Assembly: GCA_030550275.1 (NCBI GenBank)
Contig: JAUQPR010000006.1
Location: forward strand, 83,946 to 147,945
Source: Bacteroidota bacterium
GTDB lineage: Bacteria > Bacteroidota > Ignavibacteria > Kapaibacteriales > HRBIN21
Direction: 5' to 3'
DNA length: 64,000 bases
How positions within the stretch are numbered: position 1 is the stretch's first letter; every line of letters starts with the position of its first letter. Under the pieces are notes generated by a model. It worked only from the letters and a program-made list of their open reading frames with translations, was not told the DNA's origin and did not search any database. Both the position numbers and the translations under genes were made by a program. Positions 1 through 8,717 of the stretch are shown here, in pieces.

Positions 1-2
1 AG

Positions 3-1532
3 CAGAGCTACCCCCCGGTGGAGTTGTTTCCGGGCTCGCCCGTACGGGTCAGCGTTGCTCTGGCGGGCAATCCCGGAGGTCCTGATAGCGCTATTGCCTC
101 GTTGCAGTTAACTCCGCAGGAGGGAAGGGTGCATTGGGTGGCGGTTGTTGGAGTGCGGCAGCCGTCGCAGTTCGCACCCAATCCCGAAGGTGCCTCGATT
201 GCGGTTCGGTTGCTTCCGGCGCTGGCGCCAGCGGAATCGCCCGATCCGACGCGCGTGTGGCTGCTCTTTCTCCATGCCGTCACGGATGCCGTTGCTGTGC
301 GGCTGCAGCGAGCAACAGGCGAGCAGCTCTTCCCATTGACCTCCTTCGGGAACACGGCTGCGGGAGCCTTGGTGCCCGCCGATACGCTCACGCTGGAGCT
401 GGTGCGCGCCAATGGAGAGGTGGTGGCGCGCTTCCGAGGCGATTTGAGAGGGGCTGCCGGAGAAGCTGGCGTTCTACTGCTTTCGGGGTTTGCGCAGCCA
501 GCACAGAATCAGGGCGGTCCTGCTGTAGAGTTGCGCGCGGTCTTCCCCTACGGCAACCCGGTTGTGTTTGAGCGCGTGGATACGGGAACGCCGACGGCGC
601 AGGTGCAGCTCATCCACGCCAGCACGGAGCCGCAGCTACGGGAGATGGACCTTTACCTCGACGGAGTCAAGCGGGTGGAGGATTTCGCCTTTGGACAGGC
701 AACGCCGCTGACTCAGGTGCCTGCCGGAGTCCCGCTGCGCGTTGGGATCGCACCTGGGAACAGTCAGAGCGAGCGCGATACGCTTCGCAGCTTTGTGGCA
801 ATTCTCCCGCCTGGGGGCTCGTTGTGCGCTGTGGCGCTGGGAGTGTTGGAGCCAGTGCGCTTTGCGCCGAATCCAGAGGGGCGTCCGACGGAGCTTTCGC
901 TCGTTGGCTTCCCACTGCGTGAGCGCGCCTCTGGTGCGGATTCGGTCCTGCTGGCGGTGGTCCACGCGGTCACAGACGCACCAGCAGTGGAGCTGCGCTG
1001 GGGAGCGTTCACACTGGGGCGCCTCTCATACGCTGATGCATTGCCGTACCGTTCGCTGCCGCCCGGGCTGGATACCCTGCGGGGGCTGCCCAGGGAGTAT
1101 GTGCTGGATCTGAGCACGGATGGAGGGAAAGCCGCCGTGCTCGTTGTGACGGGATTTGCCCAACCCGCGGCAAACCAGAATGGTCCAGAGCTGCAACCGA
1201 TTTTGGTGTTTCCGGACGGCACCGTTCGGCGTTTGAGCCCCGTTGTGAGCGTTGGGCAAGCGCACGCGCAGGCTCTTCCCGTGCGGTTTGCTGCACCGAC
1301 GGGCGCGGAGCTTCACCTACAGAATCTGCCGAATCTCCCCGCTGGAATGCTGCGCGTGGAGCTGTGGGACATCCTGGGGCAGCCGGTGCTCCGCTGGCAG
1401 GGGATGCCGGAGGGAGCAAGCTACCGCGTGCCGCTGTCGGCGATGCTGCCTGCGGGAGCCTACCTCTACCGCATGAGTGTGGAGCCGGCAGGGGTCCGGC
1501 GGATGGGCGTTGTGCTGCTGCCGGGGCAGTAG
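3..1532 (+). CDS. Secreted DUF4397-repeat protein with T9SS-type C-terminal domain (5' end outside window)
   Basis: The frame is open from the first bases, so the N-terminus probably lies upstream; GTG at 18 is only the first start-like codon inside the window. The protein holds two tandem units of about 225-230 residues, visible from the phrases FAPNPEG (residues 52 and 282 counted from the GTG), HAVTDA (86 and 316) and GFAQPA (157 and 379). This pattern resembles DUF4397, a family of extracytoplasmic beta-sandwich domains. The last 80 residues (LRVELWDILGQPVLRW ... PAGAYLYRM) match the type A sorting domain used by Bacteroidota type IX secretion, so the protein is probably exported and anchored at the surface. 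Its function beyond this is unknown. Confidence 0.75.
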   Translation, partial: QSYPPVELFPGSPVRVSVALAGNPGGPDSAIASLQLTPQEGRVHWVAVVGVRQPSQFAPNPEGASIAVRLLPALAPAESPDPTRVWLLFLHAVTDAVAVRLQRATGEQLFPLTSFGNTAAGALVPADTLTLELVRANGEVVARFRGDLRGAAGEAGVLLLSGFAQPAQNQGGPAVELRAVFPYGNPVVFERVDTGTPTAQVQLIHASTEPQLREMDLYLDGVKRVEDFAFGQATPLTQVPAGVPLRVGIAPGNSQSERDTLRSFVAILPPGGSLCAVALGVLEPVRFAPNPEGRPTELSLVGFPLRERASGADSVLLAVVHAVTDAPAVELRWGAFTLGRLSYADALPYRSLPPGLDTLRGLPREYVLDLSTDGGKAAVLVVTGFAQPAANQNGPELQPILVFPDGTVRRLSPVVSVGQAHAQALPVRFAAPTGAELHLQNLPNLPAGMLRVELWDILGQPVLRWQGMPEGASYRVPLSAMLPAGAYLYRMSVEPAGVRRMGVVLLPGQ

Positions 1533-1574
1533 AGCGGCGGTAGCGCATCACGCTGTGGTGCTGCGCTGAAGACG

Positions 1575-2306
1575 ATGGCACTGCAGATCGTCGGTTCGGG
1601 CATTGTGGGGCTTCTCGTGGGGATAGTCCTGGCGCTCCCGCTGGGACCGGTCTCTCTGGCGACGCTGCGGACGAGTCTGCAGTACGGGGTACGCGCGGGC
1701 ATCTCCGTGGCGGTCGGTGCAGCACTGTTGGATGTGGTGTACTGCCTCCTTGCCCTGCTGGCGACGGGGGTGATTCTGAAGCTACTGGGGTTTGTGGGGG
1801 AGCATCCGCTGCTGTCGCTGGTGGTGCAGTTGTGTTGTGTGGCTGTGTTGCTGGGTTACGGAGCCGTGCAGGTGTGGCGCAAACGCGAGAAGCCTCCGGC
1901 ACCACCCTCCTCACCCCTTGCGGTGAAGCTACTCGCCCAGCGCTTCCATCACCGCCATGGGCTTGCCTTGGGCGTGGGGATGGCGTTGGTGAATCTGGCA
2001 AACCCTGCCTTTCTGCCGTCGCTCCTGTACCTGGGGGTGTTGGTGCACCAGTTCCACTGGGTACAGCCGGAGCAGATGATGACGGTGGTTGCCTTTGCTG
2101 GCGGTTTCGGCACGGGCAATCTGCTGTGGCTGTCGTTTCTCGCTTACGGGATGCACCACTTCCGGCGGCGGCTCAGCGGAGAATCGCTGGAGCGGCTCTA
2201 CCGCCTGATGGGGTTGGCACTGATTGGAGTAGGGACCCTCCTTGGAATCCGCGTGTTGATGGCAACGAAGTGGCACGAACTGGCTCGTCTGCTGCCGGTG
2301 TTTTGA
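1575..2306 (+). CDS. LysE/RhtB-family exporter
   Basis: A 243-residue, very hydrophobic protein with about six membrane segments. The N-terminal segment contains the family's small-residue motif ALPLGPVSLATLRTSLQYG, and a basic loop (RKREKPPAPP) lies near the middle. LysE-family proteins export amino acids or related small molecules; the substrate cannot be told from sequence. The stop is followed after one base by the rsgA ATG, so the two are probably cotranscribed. Confidence 0.8.
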   Translation: MALQIVGSGIVGLLVGIVLALPLGPVSLATLRTSLQYGVRAGISVAVGAALLDVVYCLLALLATGVILKLLGFVGEHPLLSLVVQLCCVAVLLGYGAVQVWRKREKPPAPPSSPLAVKLLAQRFHHRHGLALGVGMALVNLANPAFLPSLLYLGVLVHQFHWVQPEQMMTVVAFAGGFGTGNLLWLSFLAYGMHHFRRRLSGESLERLYRLMGLALIGVGTLLGIRVLMATKWHELARLLPVF

Positions 2307-2307
2307 G

Positions 2308-3348
2308 ATGAGTCCTCGAGAACGGCACGAGTGGGAGGAGGAGCTATCCCCCGCCGTCTCAGTCAAAGCCGTGCGGCGGAAACTGGGAGCCCAGCAGCGC
2401 TTCCGCGCGCGCGTGCTGGAGGGCACGGGAAAGCGCTGGCTGGTGGAGCTCGAGGATGGACGGCTTTGGGAATGCGCCGTTGCCGGAGCAGTGGAGCTGG
2501 AGGAGGAGAGCCCAACGCTGGTTGCCGTCGGCGATTTCGTCGAATGCGTACCGCGCCAAGGAACGGGGGTGAGCGGATTGCCGCAGGGACTCATTGTGCG
2601 TCGGGAAGCGCGCCATACGAAGCTCGCCCGCTACCGCCGCCGCGAAGGCAAGGAGCAGGTGGTCGTCAGCAACGTTGACCAACTGGCAATCCTGCTTGCT
2701 GCAGCCGAACCGCGCTACGATCGCTTCCTCATCGACCGCTACCTCATTGCCGCTGAGAAGGGCGAGCTTGCTCCGCTGCTGTGCATCAACAAGATTGACC
2801 TGGGGGATGCCGAGCAGATCCGCGCGGACCTGCGCTTCTACGCCGAAGTCTTGGGCATCCCCGTGCTACTCCTGAGCGCTCTGACCGGCGAAGGGCTTGA
2901 GGAGTTCCGGAGCCTCCTGGCGGGCAAGGCAACGGTGCTGTCGGGTCCCTCCGGCGTTGGGAAGTCCACCCTGACGAACCTCCTGGTAGGGGAAGAGGTG
3001 CAACGCATCGGGGAGATCAGCCTCAAGCTGGGGCAGGGGCGCCATGTGACGACGATGGCGCGCATGTTCCGGCTTCCCCAGGGCGGCTACATTGTGGATA
3101 CGCCGGGCATTCGCGATCTGACCATCTGGGAGCTCACCCGGGCAGAGTTGCCAGGCTACTTCCACGAATTCGATGACTGGGCGCAGGGGTGCCGCTATCA
3201 GCCCTGCAGCCACATCCACGAGCCCGAGTGTGCCGTGCGGAAAGCCGTCCAAGAGGGGAAGCTGGACCGGCAGCGGTACGAGAACTACTGCCGTCTGTGG
3301 ATGAGTCTGCCCGAGCACGTCTACCAGTGGCGTGGACGCGTTCGGTAA
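2308..3348 (+). CDS. rsgA: Ribosome small subunit-dependent GTPase A
   Basis: 346 residues. The N-terminal third is the OB-fold RNA-binding domain. The GTPase motifs occur in the circularly permuted order typical of RsgA/YjeQ: G4 NKIDL comes first, then the P-loop GPSGVGKST and then G3 DTPGIRDL. The C-terminal zinc-binding segment is visible as CRYQPCSHIHEPEC. RsgA checks late 30S subunit maturation in the cytoplasm. It starts one base after the upstream exporter stop and its 3' end faces the TonB receptor gene 30 bp away. Confidence 0.93.
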   Translation: MSPRERHEWEEELSPAVSVKAVRRKLGAQQRFRARVLEGTGKRWLVELEDGRLWECAVAGAVELEEESPTLVAVGDFVECVPRQGTGVSGLPQGLIVRREARHTKLARYRRREGKEQVVVSNVDQLAILLAAAEPRYDRFLIDRYLIAAEKGELAPLLCINKIDLGDAEQIRADLRFYAEVLGIPVLLLSALTGEGLEEFRSLLAGKATVLSGPSGVGKSTLTNLLVGEEVQRIGEISLKLGQGRHVTTMARMFRLPQGGYIVDTPGIRDLTIWELTRAELPGYFHEFDDWAQGCRYQPCSHIHEPECAVRKAVQEGKLDRQRYENYCRLWMSLPEHVYQWRGRVR

Positions 3349-3378
3349 GCCGCTGCCCTTGTGGTGGGGAGTCCGTGC

Positions 3379-5307
3379 CTACGATGCAGAGGTAGCGGGC
3401 GCGCGTACGTTATCCCAGCGCACCTCCAGCCGAACCGAACGCCCAGGCATGGGGTAGTTCCGGATCACCTCGTAGGAGGCACCCAGCACGTTGTGCACGC
3501 GGGCTCGCAATTGCAGCATTCCCCCGAAGAGCCGTAGGTCTGTGCCAGCAGTAGCGTCGAGCGTGGCGTACGGAGCCAGACGGCTCTGCGGGGAGTTATC
3601 GGGCTGGCTCCAGCGTTCGCCGACCGCGTGGAGATGTAGCCCCAGTTCTACGGCTGCACGGCGAACGGTTAAAGCAGCGGAGCCGAGCAGTTGCGGCGTG
3701 TAGGGCAGTTGGCGTCCGCGCGTGTAGGGATTGGTGCCCTGGTCGGTTGTGCGCTGCCACGTTGCCGTTGCGGAGAGCCGGAGGTATTCAATCGGGGCAA
3801 ACTCCAGCATGGCTTCGACACCGCGGCTCCAGACCCTCCCCACGTTGAAGGTGCTCCAGAAGACTGGGCTGCGCGGGAGAGCGACGATTTGGTCAGTGAC
3901 AAGCAGGGTGAACAGCTCCAGCGCTGCCGCAAGTGTGCGGCTCCCCAGCTCGATGCCCAGATTCCAGGAGTGCACGCGTTCCGGGCGCAACGCCGCATTG
4001 CCGAAGTTGAAGTAGTAGAGCTCCACGAAGCTGGGCGGGCGGATGTTGTAGCTCCAGCTTGCGCGCAGATGTGTTCGGGCACTGCCCCACTCGGCACCGA
4101 GGGTCGGGGAGAGATACGCCCCGTGGCTGCTGTAGAGCTCCCAGCGAAGCCCGGCAATCACGGTCAGGCTTGGCAATGGGGACCACCATCCCAGCGCAGC
4201 AAGGGCAGCCCGTTGGCGGGCGGCGGAGGAGCGGTCGTGCGGTTTGAGCATCGAACCCGAAAGCGCTTCATGCAGGACCTCCGCCGAGAGGGTGGAGGAG
4301 AGCTGCCCGCGCCGGGCATCCCAGCGGAGTTGGGCAGCGTATTCGGTCGAGAGCCCGGATTCGTCAGCGCCGTTGGGACCCCAGACGAGCGCGTCTGGGT
4401 CGCGGTAGCGCAGCTCGCTCCAGCGCATCCAGGAGAGGACATGCAGCTCATCGGTGGGGAGCTGGTACAGCAGCGTCGCAGCGGTGTGCCATTCGCGCTC
4501 CCAGAGTCGGGCACGGGCGAACTCGACCCGACCTTGCACGACGGGTCCGGGCACTCCGCGCACGCTCCACTGCGCCGAGCTCCGGAGCCATAGCCTGGTG
4601 TGCCCATCCCAGTACTGCCACGCGCCCATGAGTGCGGCTGCTGTGCGGTCGGCGTTCTGGCGCCGCTCCCACGTGAGCTGCCCGAACTGGTTGGAGGGGA
4701 AGGGATAGTCTCCGCGGCTGCGGAGGAGCTCTCCGGCAAGCTGCACAGCGTGAGCCTGGAAGCGATCTGCCAGGCGCGCGCTTGCCCGCCATTCCCCGAA
4801 GGAGCCACCTCCGAGCCCAAGAGCAAATCCCTCAGCGGGCGTCTGCAGAGAGCGCAGCAGTAGCACTCCGGCACCGGCATTCGCACCGAAGAGCGCGGAG
4901 CTGCCGCCACGCAGCAGCACAACCTCCTCCACAACGGAGCTGGGCACGTTACCCAGGTCGTAGAGCCCCTGTGCAGGGGTGTTGAGCCGGACTCCATCCC
5001 ACAGGACCAGGGTGTGGACTGCGCCCAGCCCGCGCAAGGAGAGCGTTTTGAGTCCGCTGGCACCGCCGTAGTCGCGCACGAAGACCCCGGGCAGGAGGCT
5101 GAGCAGCTCTGAAAGCTGCCACGTTCTCAACCGTTCCAGCTCGGCTTTGCTCCAGCGGTGCAGTGGGAGCCCAAGCGGTGGCACCGCCGGTGCGGGAGCT
5201 TCAACCTGGACCTCCGGCAAGCGCCGTGTGAGGGTATCCTCCTGTGCGTAGCCGGCAGGAGCCATCAGGCAAAGCAGAGGGAGCAGCGCTCTGAGCAGCG
5301 GGCTCAT
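3379..5307 (-). CDS. TonB-dependent outer-membrane receptor
   Basis: 642 residues from an ATG at 5307, which overlaps the upstream gene's TGA in an ATGA arrangement and gives a clean signal peptide (MSPLLRALLPLLCLMAPAGYA). A plug domain follows, with LPGVFVRDYGGASGLKTLSL and VLLRGGSSALFGANA being typical of BtuB/FepA-like plugs. The rest is a beta-barrel that ends in an aromatic-rich strand. Receptors of this class import siderophores, cobalamin or oligosaccharides using TonB energy; the ligand is not evident. It is the last gene of a leftward run of overlapping envelope genes that begins with nhaA. Confidence 0.85.
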   Translation of the reverse strand: MSPLLRALLPLLCLMAPAGYAQEDTLTRRLPEVQVEAPAPAVPPLGLPLHRWSKAELERLRTWQLSELLSLLPGVFVRDYGGASGLKTLSLRGLGAVHTLVLWDGVRLNTPAQGLYDLGNVPSSVVEEVVLLRGGSSALFGANAGAGVLLLRSLQTPAEGFALGLGGGSFGEWRASARLADRFQAHAVQLAGELLRSRGDYPFPSNQFGQLTWERRQNADRTAAALMGAWQYWDGHTRLWLRSSAQWSVRGVPGPVVQGRVEFARARLWEREWHTAATLLYQLPTDELHVLSWMRWSELRYRDPDALVWGPNGADESGLSTEYAAQLRWDARRGQLSSTLSAEVLHEALSGSMLKPHDRSSAARQRAALAALGWWSPLPSLTVIAGLRWELYSSHGAYLSPTLGAEWGSARTHLRASWSYNIRPPSFVELYYFNFGNAALRPERVHSWNLGIELGSRTLAAALELFTLLVTDQIVALPRSPVFWSTFNVGRVWSRGVEAMLEFAPIEYLRLSATATWQRTTDQGTNPYTRGRQLPYTPQLLGSAALTVRRAAVELGLHLHAVGERWSQPDNSPQSRLAPYATLDATAGTDLRLFGGMLQLRARVHNVLGASYEVIRNYPMPGRSVRLEVRWDNVRAPATSAS

Positions 5308-6305
5308 TGGGCTGGAGCGGGCACGGGGCGGAGCTGCTGTGCAATTTCGGCAAGGGTTGCCCCGATGCACCCGCGCTGGAGGGCGTATTCGGCGGTGCGG
5401 AACATGGTGTCCAGAAACCGCTGGCATTGGCTGCGGGAGGAGAAGTACGGGTTGGCACCAGGGCGAAATTCGCAGCTATGGCAGGTCATCACCAGTGCAA
5501 CATCGCTGCCCGTGCGCTGCGCCAGCTTGAGGTACCAGTCCACCGTGCGGAGCAGCTCCGGCAATGGGGTGAAGGCAGCGTAGAAGAGCCGAGGACGCAG
5601 GTCCCAGACGTACCGGTTCCAGCGGCGCCAGAGCCACGCCACCACGGGATGGTATGGGTTGAAGCGTCGGCGCCATGCGCTGGGGAGCCAGCCGAAGGCG
5701 CCCGGGTACACGCTGACCGGGAGCTCCAGGAGCTGCCCTTGCCCGGCGCGGCAGAGGTCCTCCGTGGAGGGTGTGTACGGCAGCACGGGCGCGTCCAGGA
5801 AGCGGACGTTCGGCGCCCACCACTTGTACGGGGTGACGCTGCTGTCCACCCAGTAGCCAAGCCGTTCCAGCATGGCGATGCTGCGGGCGGCAATACCGTA
5901 GCGTCCCGCGCGGAAGCTCCGCGGGGACTCGCCGATGACCTCCTGGAAAAGCGCCGTCAGGTTCCGCAGCTTCTGCCACTCTACCTCCGCGCTGTAGTTG
6001 CACTGCATGGCGTAGGTGCCGGGGGCGTTCCAATCCGCTTCCGGCTCGATGTACTCCCCGTGCAAGTGGGTGCCCAGTTCGTAGGTGCCCTCCAAGGAAC
6101 GAAGGGCTGCAACGGCGTCGCGGTCGCGCAAGACCTCGGGGCTGAGCAGGTATGTTGGGCGCAGTCCCAGCGCAACGGCGCGGCGATGGAAGAGCTGTGG
6201 CAGCTCCTCGATGATGTTTGCGCAGCGGATGGGGTAGCGCGTGCGCCAGTGCTCGGCTTTGTCGCATTCGGTGTCAACGGTAAGGGCAAAGAAGCAGCGC
6301 GGCAT
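5304..6305 (-). CDS. Polysaccharide deacetylase-like (WalW/NodB-related) protein
   Basis: 333 residues from ATG 6305, which overlaps the preceding gene's stop by one base (TGATG). The N-terminus FALTVDTECDK is a variant of the NodB metal-binding motif 1, GTHLHGEY provides the histidine motif, and FRAGRYG fits the family's later motif. No signal peptide is seen, suggesting a cytoplasmic enzyme acting on a glycan precursor, as for WalW-like proteins of cell-surface polysaccharide loci. Deacetylase activity is an inference. Overlaps on both sides place it in the envelope modification operon. Confidence 0.7.
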   Translation of the reverse strand: MPRCFFALTVDTECDKAEHWRTRYPIRCANIIEELPQLFHRRAVALGLRPTYLLSPEVLRDRDAVAALRSLEGTYELGTHLHGEYIEPEADWNAPGTYAMQCNYSAEVEWQKLRNLTALFQEVIGESPRSFRAGRYGIAARSIAMLERLGYWVDSSVTPYKWWAPNVRFLDAPVLPYTPSTEDLCRAGQGQLLELPVSVYPGAFGWLPSAWRRRFNPYHPVVAWLWRRWNRYVWDLRPRLFYAAFTPLPELLRTVDWYLKLAQRTGSDVALVMTCHSCEFRPGANPYFSSRSQCQRFLDTMFRTAEYALQRGCIGATLAEIAQQLRPVPAPAQ

Positions 6306-6898
6306 CAGCTCCTGCGTTGGCGAATCGCAACACAGCGTCCACAGACGTTCCAACGCCAAACGTGAAGGTATGCTCGGAAGCCGATAGCCTCAAAGCCGCG
6401 GCGCGAGGGGATATTGCGCGCCTCCACCAGGGCATAGGCATCGGTGAAGCCGTTCCGGTGGAGCCATTGTACGACCGCGCTCACGGTGCCGCGGTGCAGC
6501 CCACGCCCGCGGAATTCGGGCAGGGTGTAGCAACTGTGGATGTACGCCGCCCCAGTGGCGAAGGAGTGCTCGGCGCGGAGCTCCTCCAGCCAGATCCTGC
6601 CCGTGCTGACAAAGCAGTAGTACTGTAGAGCTCCTTCCGAGTACGACGCCGCAAATGCCCACGATGCGGGCAAAGCATCCCAGAGCCGCTGCAGCCGCTG
6701 GCGGAGCTCGCCGGGGAGAAGGCGGAGGAACTCCTCACGCCGCTCGTATTCGAACGGCTCCACTCGAAGCATCGGTGGCACGGGTGGGGGTGGCTCCACC
6801 GTGCGATGCAGCAGGATGAAGTGCTGCCGCCAGAGCAGCCAGCGCCCAGCCCGACGCAGCCATCGCCGCAGTTGCCGTATCAGTGCCGGGAGAGCCAT
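6305..6898 (-). CDS. GNAT-family N-acetyltransferase
   Basis: 197 residues from ATG 6898, placed 19 nt inside the 3' end of the preceding acyltransferase gene. A GNAT fold is suggested by the acetyl-CoA loop YTLPEFRGRGLHRGTV (R-x-x-G-x-G/H type) and the following helix, then the segment ALVEARNIPSRRGFEAIGFR near the C-terminus, typical of motif B. A basic N-terminus (IRQLRRWLRRAGRWLLWRQ) could lie on the membrane. The substrate is unknown; the neighbours suggest an amino-sugar or surface glycan. In-frame codons extend further upstream but lie wholly within the neighbouring gene. Confidence 0.7.
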   Translation of the reverse strand: MALPALIRQLRRWLRRAGRWLLWRQHFILLHRTVEPPPPVPPMLRVEPFEYERREEFLRLLPGELRQRLQRLWDALPASWAFAASYSEGALQYYCFVSTGRIWLEELRAEHSFATGAAYIHSCYTLPEFRGRGLHRGTVSAVVQWLHRNGFTDAYALVEARNIPSRRGFEAIGFRAYLHVWRWNVCGRCVAIRQRRS

Positions 6899-7938
6899 CG
6901 ATTGAACCAGCCCATCACTCCGCGCGTGTTGGGGATGCGCAACCGGTAGAAGCGGAAGCTGCTCCGCGTCCAGTGACGCTTGTATTCGTCCTCGCCGCCC
7001 ATGAAGTGGAACTCCCGCCAGCGCTGCTTTGCAAAGGCATCCTGCAGCAGATGCCACAGCAGCCATTTGCTCGGAGCGAAGCGCTCGAAGGCGGGGTCGA
7101 ACCCCTGCAGCCACCAGAAGAAGCTGCCGTTGTACTCAAAGCCCAGGATGAAGGAAGCCGGCACGCCGTCAATGCGGAGCCAGAACAGGCGCAGCCAGCC
7201 CGCAGCGCTGCTCTCCTGCACAAGCCGCTCCAGGAATGCCCGGTGCGCGTCGGAATGGGCGAAGACAGAGCTCCGCCCGTGACGTTGTTGAGCAAGCTCG
7301 TGAAGCCGTAGGAGGTAAGCCAACTCCTGGGCATCAAGTCCGTGCCGCTCACACAGCTCCCAGTGGTGTTGCCCGTAGAGGGCTTGGCGGCGCCGAATAG
7401 CGCGTTGCACAAACTCGCGCCCGGTCTCTTCGGCAACGTACTCCTCCCAGCGCCGCCCGGCAATCCGAATGTACCAGCCCGAGGTGTACGGGTGCAATCG
7501 AGCCCCTGGGATGGAGCAGACCAGCGCCTGGTAGGCGTGCCAATTGGGCGAACCTTCAGCGATGTAGTGTCCGACGAACTCCATCCAGCGGTGCTGCCCG
7601 AGGAAGTCCATGAGCGCTTGGAGCGCCTCGCTGCGGTGCCCGGTGAGGATGCAATCGGCAAACTCCGTAAGCTGTGCTCCCAGGAAGTGCAGGCGACGGA
7701 AGCGAAAGGGACCTCGACGGTACGGCTTCCACTGCAGCGGGACGAACCCGATGGTTTCTTCCCCACAGCGCAGCCGGAGAATCAGGGCAGAGGAGCTGGG
7801 GCAGATCGTGCCGTAGAGGCTTGCCAGCCACTCGTGCCGCAGGAAGGGACTATCGCTTCCGGAGCGTTGCAGCAGCGCGTTCCATTCAGAGCGGAGATGG
7901 GCAAACTCCCCTGCGCTGACCGGTTCGATGCTCAGCAT
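6880..7938 (-). CDS. FemAB/BcsL-like GNAT acyltransferase
   Basis: 352 residues. The C-terminal half has the layout of the GNAT_acetyltr_6/CelD-BcsL family: RLFWLRIDGVPASFILGFEY, then WWLQGFDPAFERFAPSKWLLW and FHFMGGEDEYKRHW. The N-terminal half (FLRHEWLASLY) is the second half of the double GNAT fold. Such proteins transfer acyl or aminoacyl groups to cell-wall or exopolysaccharide precursors. The start overlaps the upstream methyltransferase by 7 nt and the end overlaps the next acetyltransferase by 19 nt, so expression is likely coupled. Confidence 0.75.
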   Translation of the reverse strand: MLSIEPVSAGEFAHLRSEWNALLQRSGSDSPFLRHEWLASLYGTICPSSSALILRLRCGEETIGFVPLQWKPYRRGPFRFRRLHFLGAQLTEFADCILTGHRSEALQALMDFLGQHRWMEFVGHYIAEGSPNWHAYQALVCSIPGARLHPYTSGWYIRIAGRRWEEYVAEETGREFVQRAIRRRQALYGQHHWELCERHGLDAQELAYLLRLHELAQQRHGRSSVFAHSDAHRAFLERLVQESSAAGWLRLFWLRIDGVPASFILGFEYNGSFFWWLQGFDPAFERFAPSKWLLWHLLQDAFAKQRWREFHFMGGEDEYKRHWTRSSFRFYRLRIPNTRGVMGWFNRWLSRH

Positions 7939-8717
7939 GGCTTATGGGCTTGGGCGATGAGTACTTCGCCCAGGTAGGCGCTCACTGGAAGCCGTTCCAG
8001 CCACAGGGCGCATCGCCACAGTGATGCGGGAAGGCGCCTGCCCAGCCGTACCGGGGGGACGGGTGCGCCGTAGAGCCGAATACGGCGAAACCCCGCTCGG
8101 CGCAGCTCCTGGAGCAGCTCCCGCGGCAGAAAGCGCATGCGGAAGTAGCCTCCGTGAGGGCGTTCGTCAATCTCCTTCGGGATGCCACGGCGCCTGTGCC
8201 AGCGCCGATGCCGGGCAACCAGCAACCACAGCTCCCCGCCGGGGTGGAGTGCTTGGTAAAAGCGTTCCAGCGCCTGGCGCCGCAGTTGCAGCGTCGGCAG
8301 ATGCTGCAACACCTCTGTGCACAGAACCCAGCGCACGGGGGCGGGCGGCAGGAAGTGCGTAATATCGGCGCAGAATAGCTGCACACGTGTCCCAACGCTG
8401 CTGCCATCGAGCTGTTGCCGGAGCTGCTGCAGGCTTGCCGGGGAGAAATCCACGGCGAAGATCTCCACAGCAGCGAAACGCTCCGCGATGGCAAGCGTGT
8501 AGAGTCCAACCCCGCAGCCGGCGTCGTAGAGCTTCCCCCCTTGGTGGAGCCGCATACGTTCGAGCACAAACTCCCGCACAGCATACCACCAGTAAGCACC
8601 CCGCTGCGCGACCAATTGCGCATACGTCTGCGCCATCTGCTCACGGACGGAGAGCTCGCTACGCTGTTCAGGATTGACGAACCCTTCGCCACAGCCGGCG
8701 GAGAAGTTCTCGCTCAT
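7932..8717 (-). CDS. Class I SAM-dependent methyltransferase
   Basis: 261 residues. The SAM-binding motif I is LYDAGCGVGLYTLAIA, the acidic strand 2 is IFAVDFSP, and motif post-II is LFCADITHFLP followed by WVLCTEVLQHLP. This is a typical small-molecule or glycan methyltransferase of the Methyltransf_11/25 type with no target-specific domain. Its first 50 nt overlap the end of the flippase gene, which is longer than usual, so a shorter start is possible. It sits in a leftward operon of envelope-modification genes. Confidence 0.75.
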   Translation of the reverse strand: MSENFSAGCGEGFVNPEQRSELSVREQMAQTYAQLVAQRGAYWWYAVREFVLERMRLHQGGKLYDAGCGVGLYTLAIAERFAAVEIFAVDFSPASLQQLRQQLDGSSVGTRVQLFCADITHFLPPAPVRWVLCTEVLQHLPTLQLRRQALERFYQALHPGGELWLLVARHRRWHRRRGIPKEIDERPHGGYFRMRFLPRELLQELRRAGFRRIRLYGAPVPPVRLGRRLPASLWRCALWLERLPVSAYLGEVLIAQAHKPC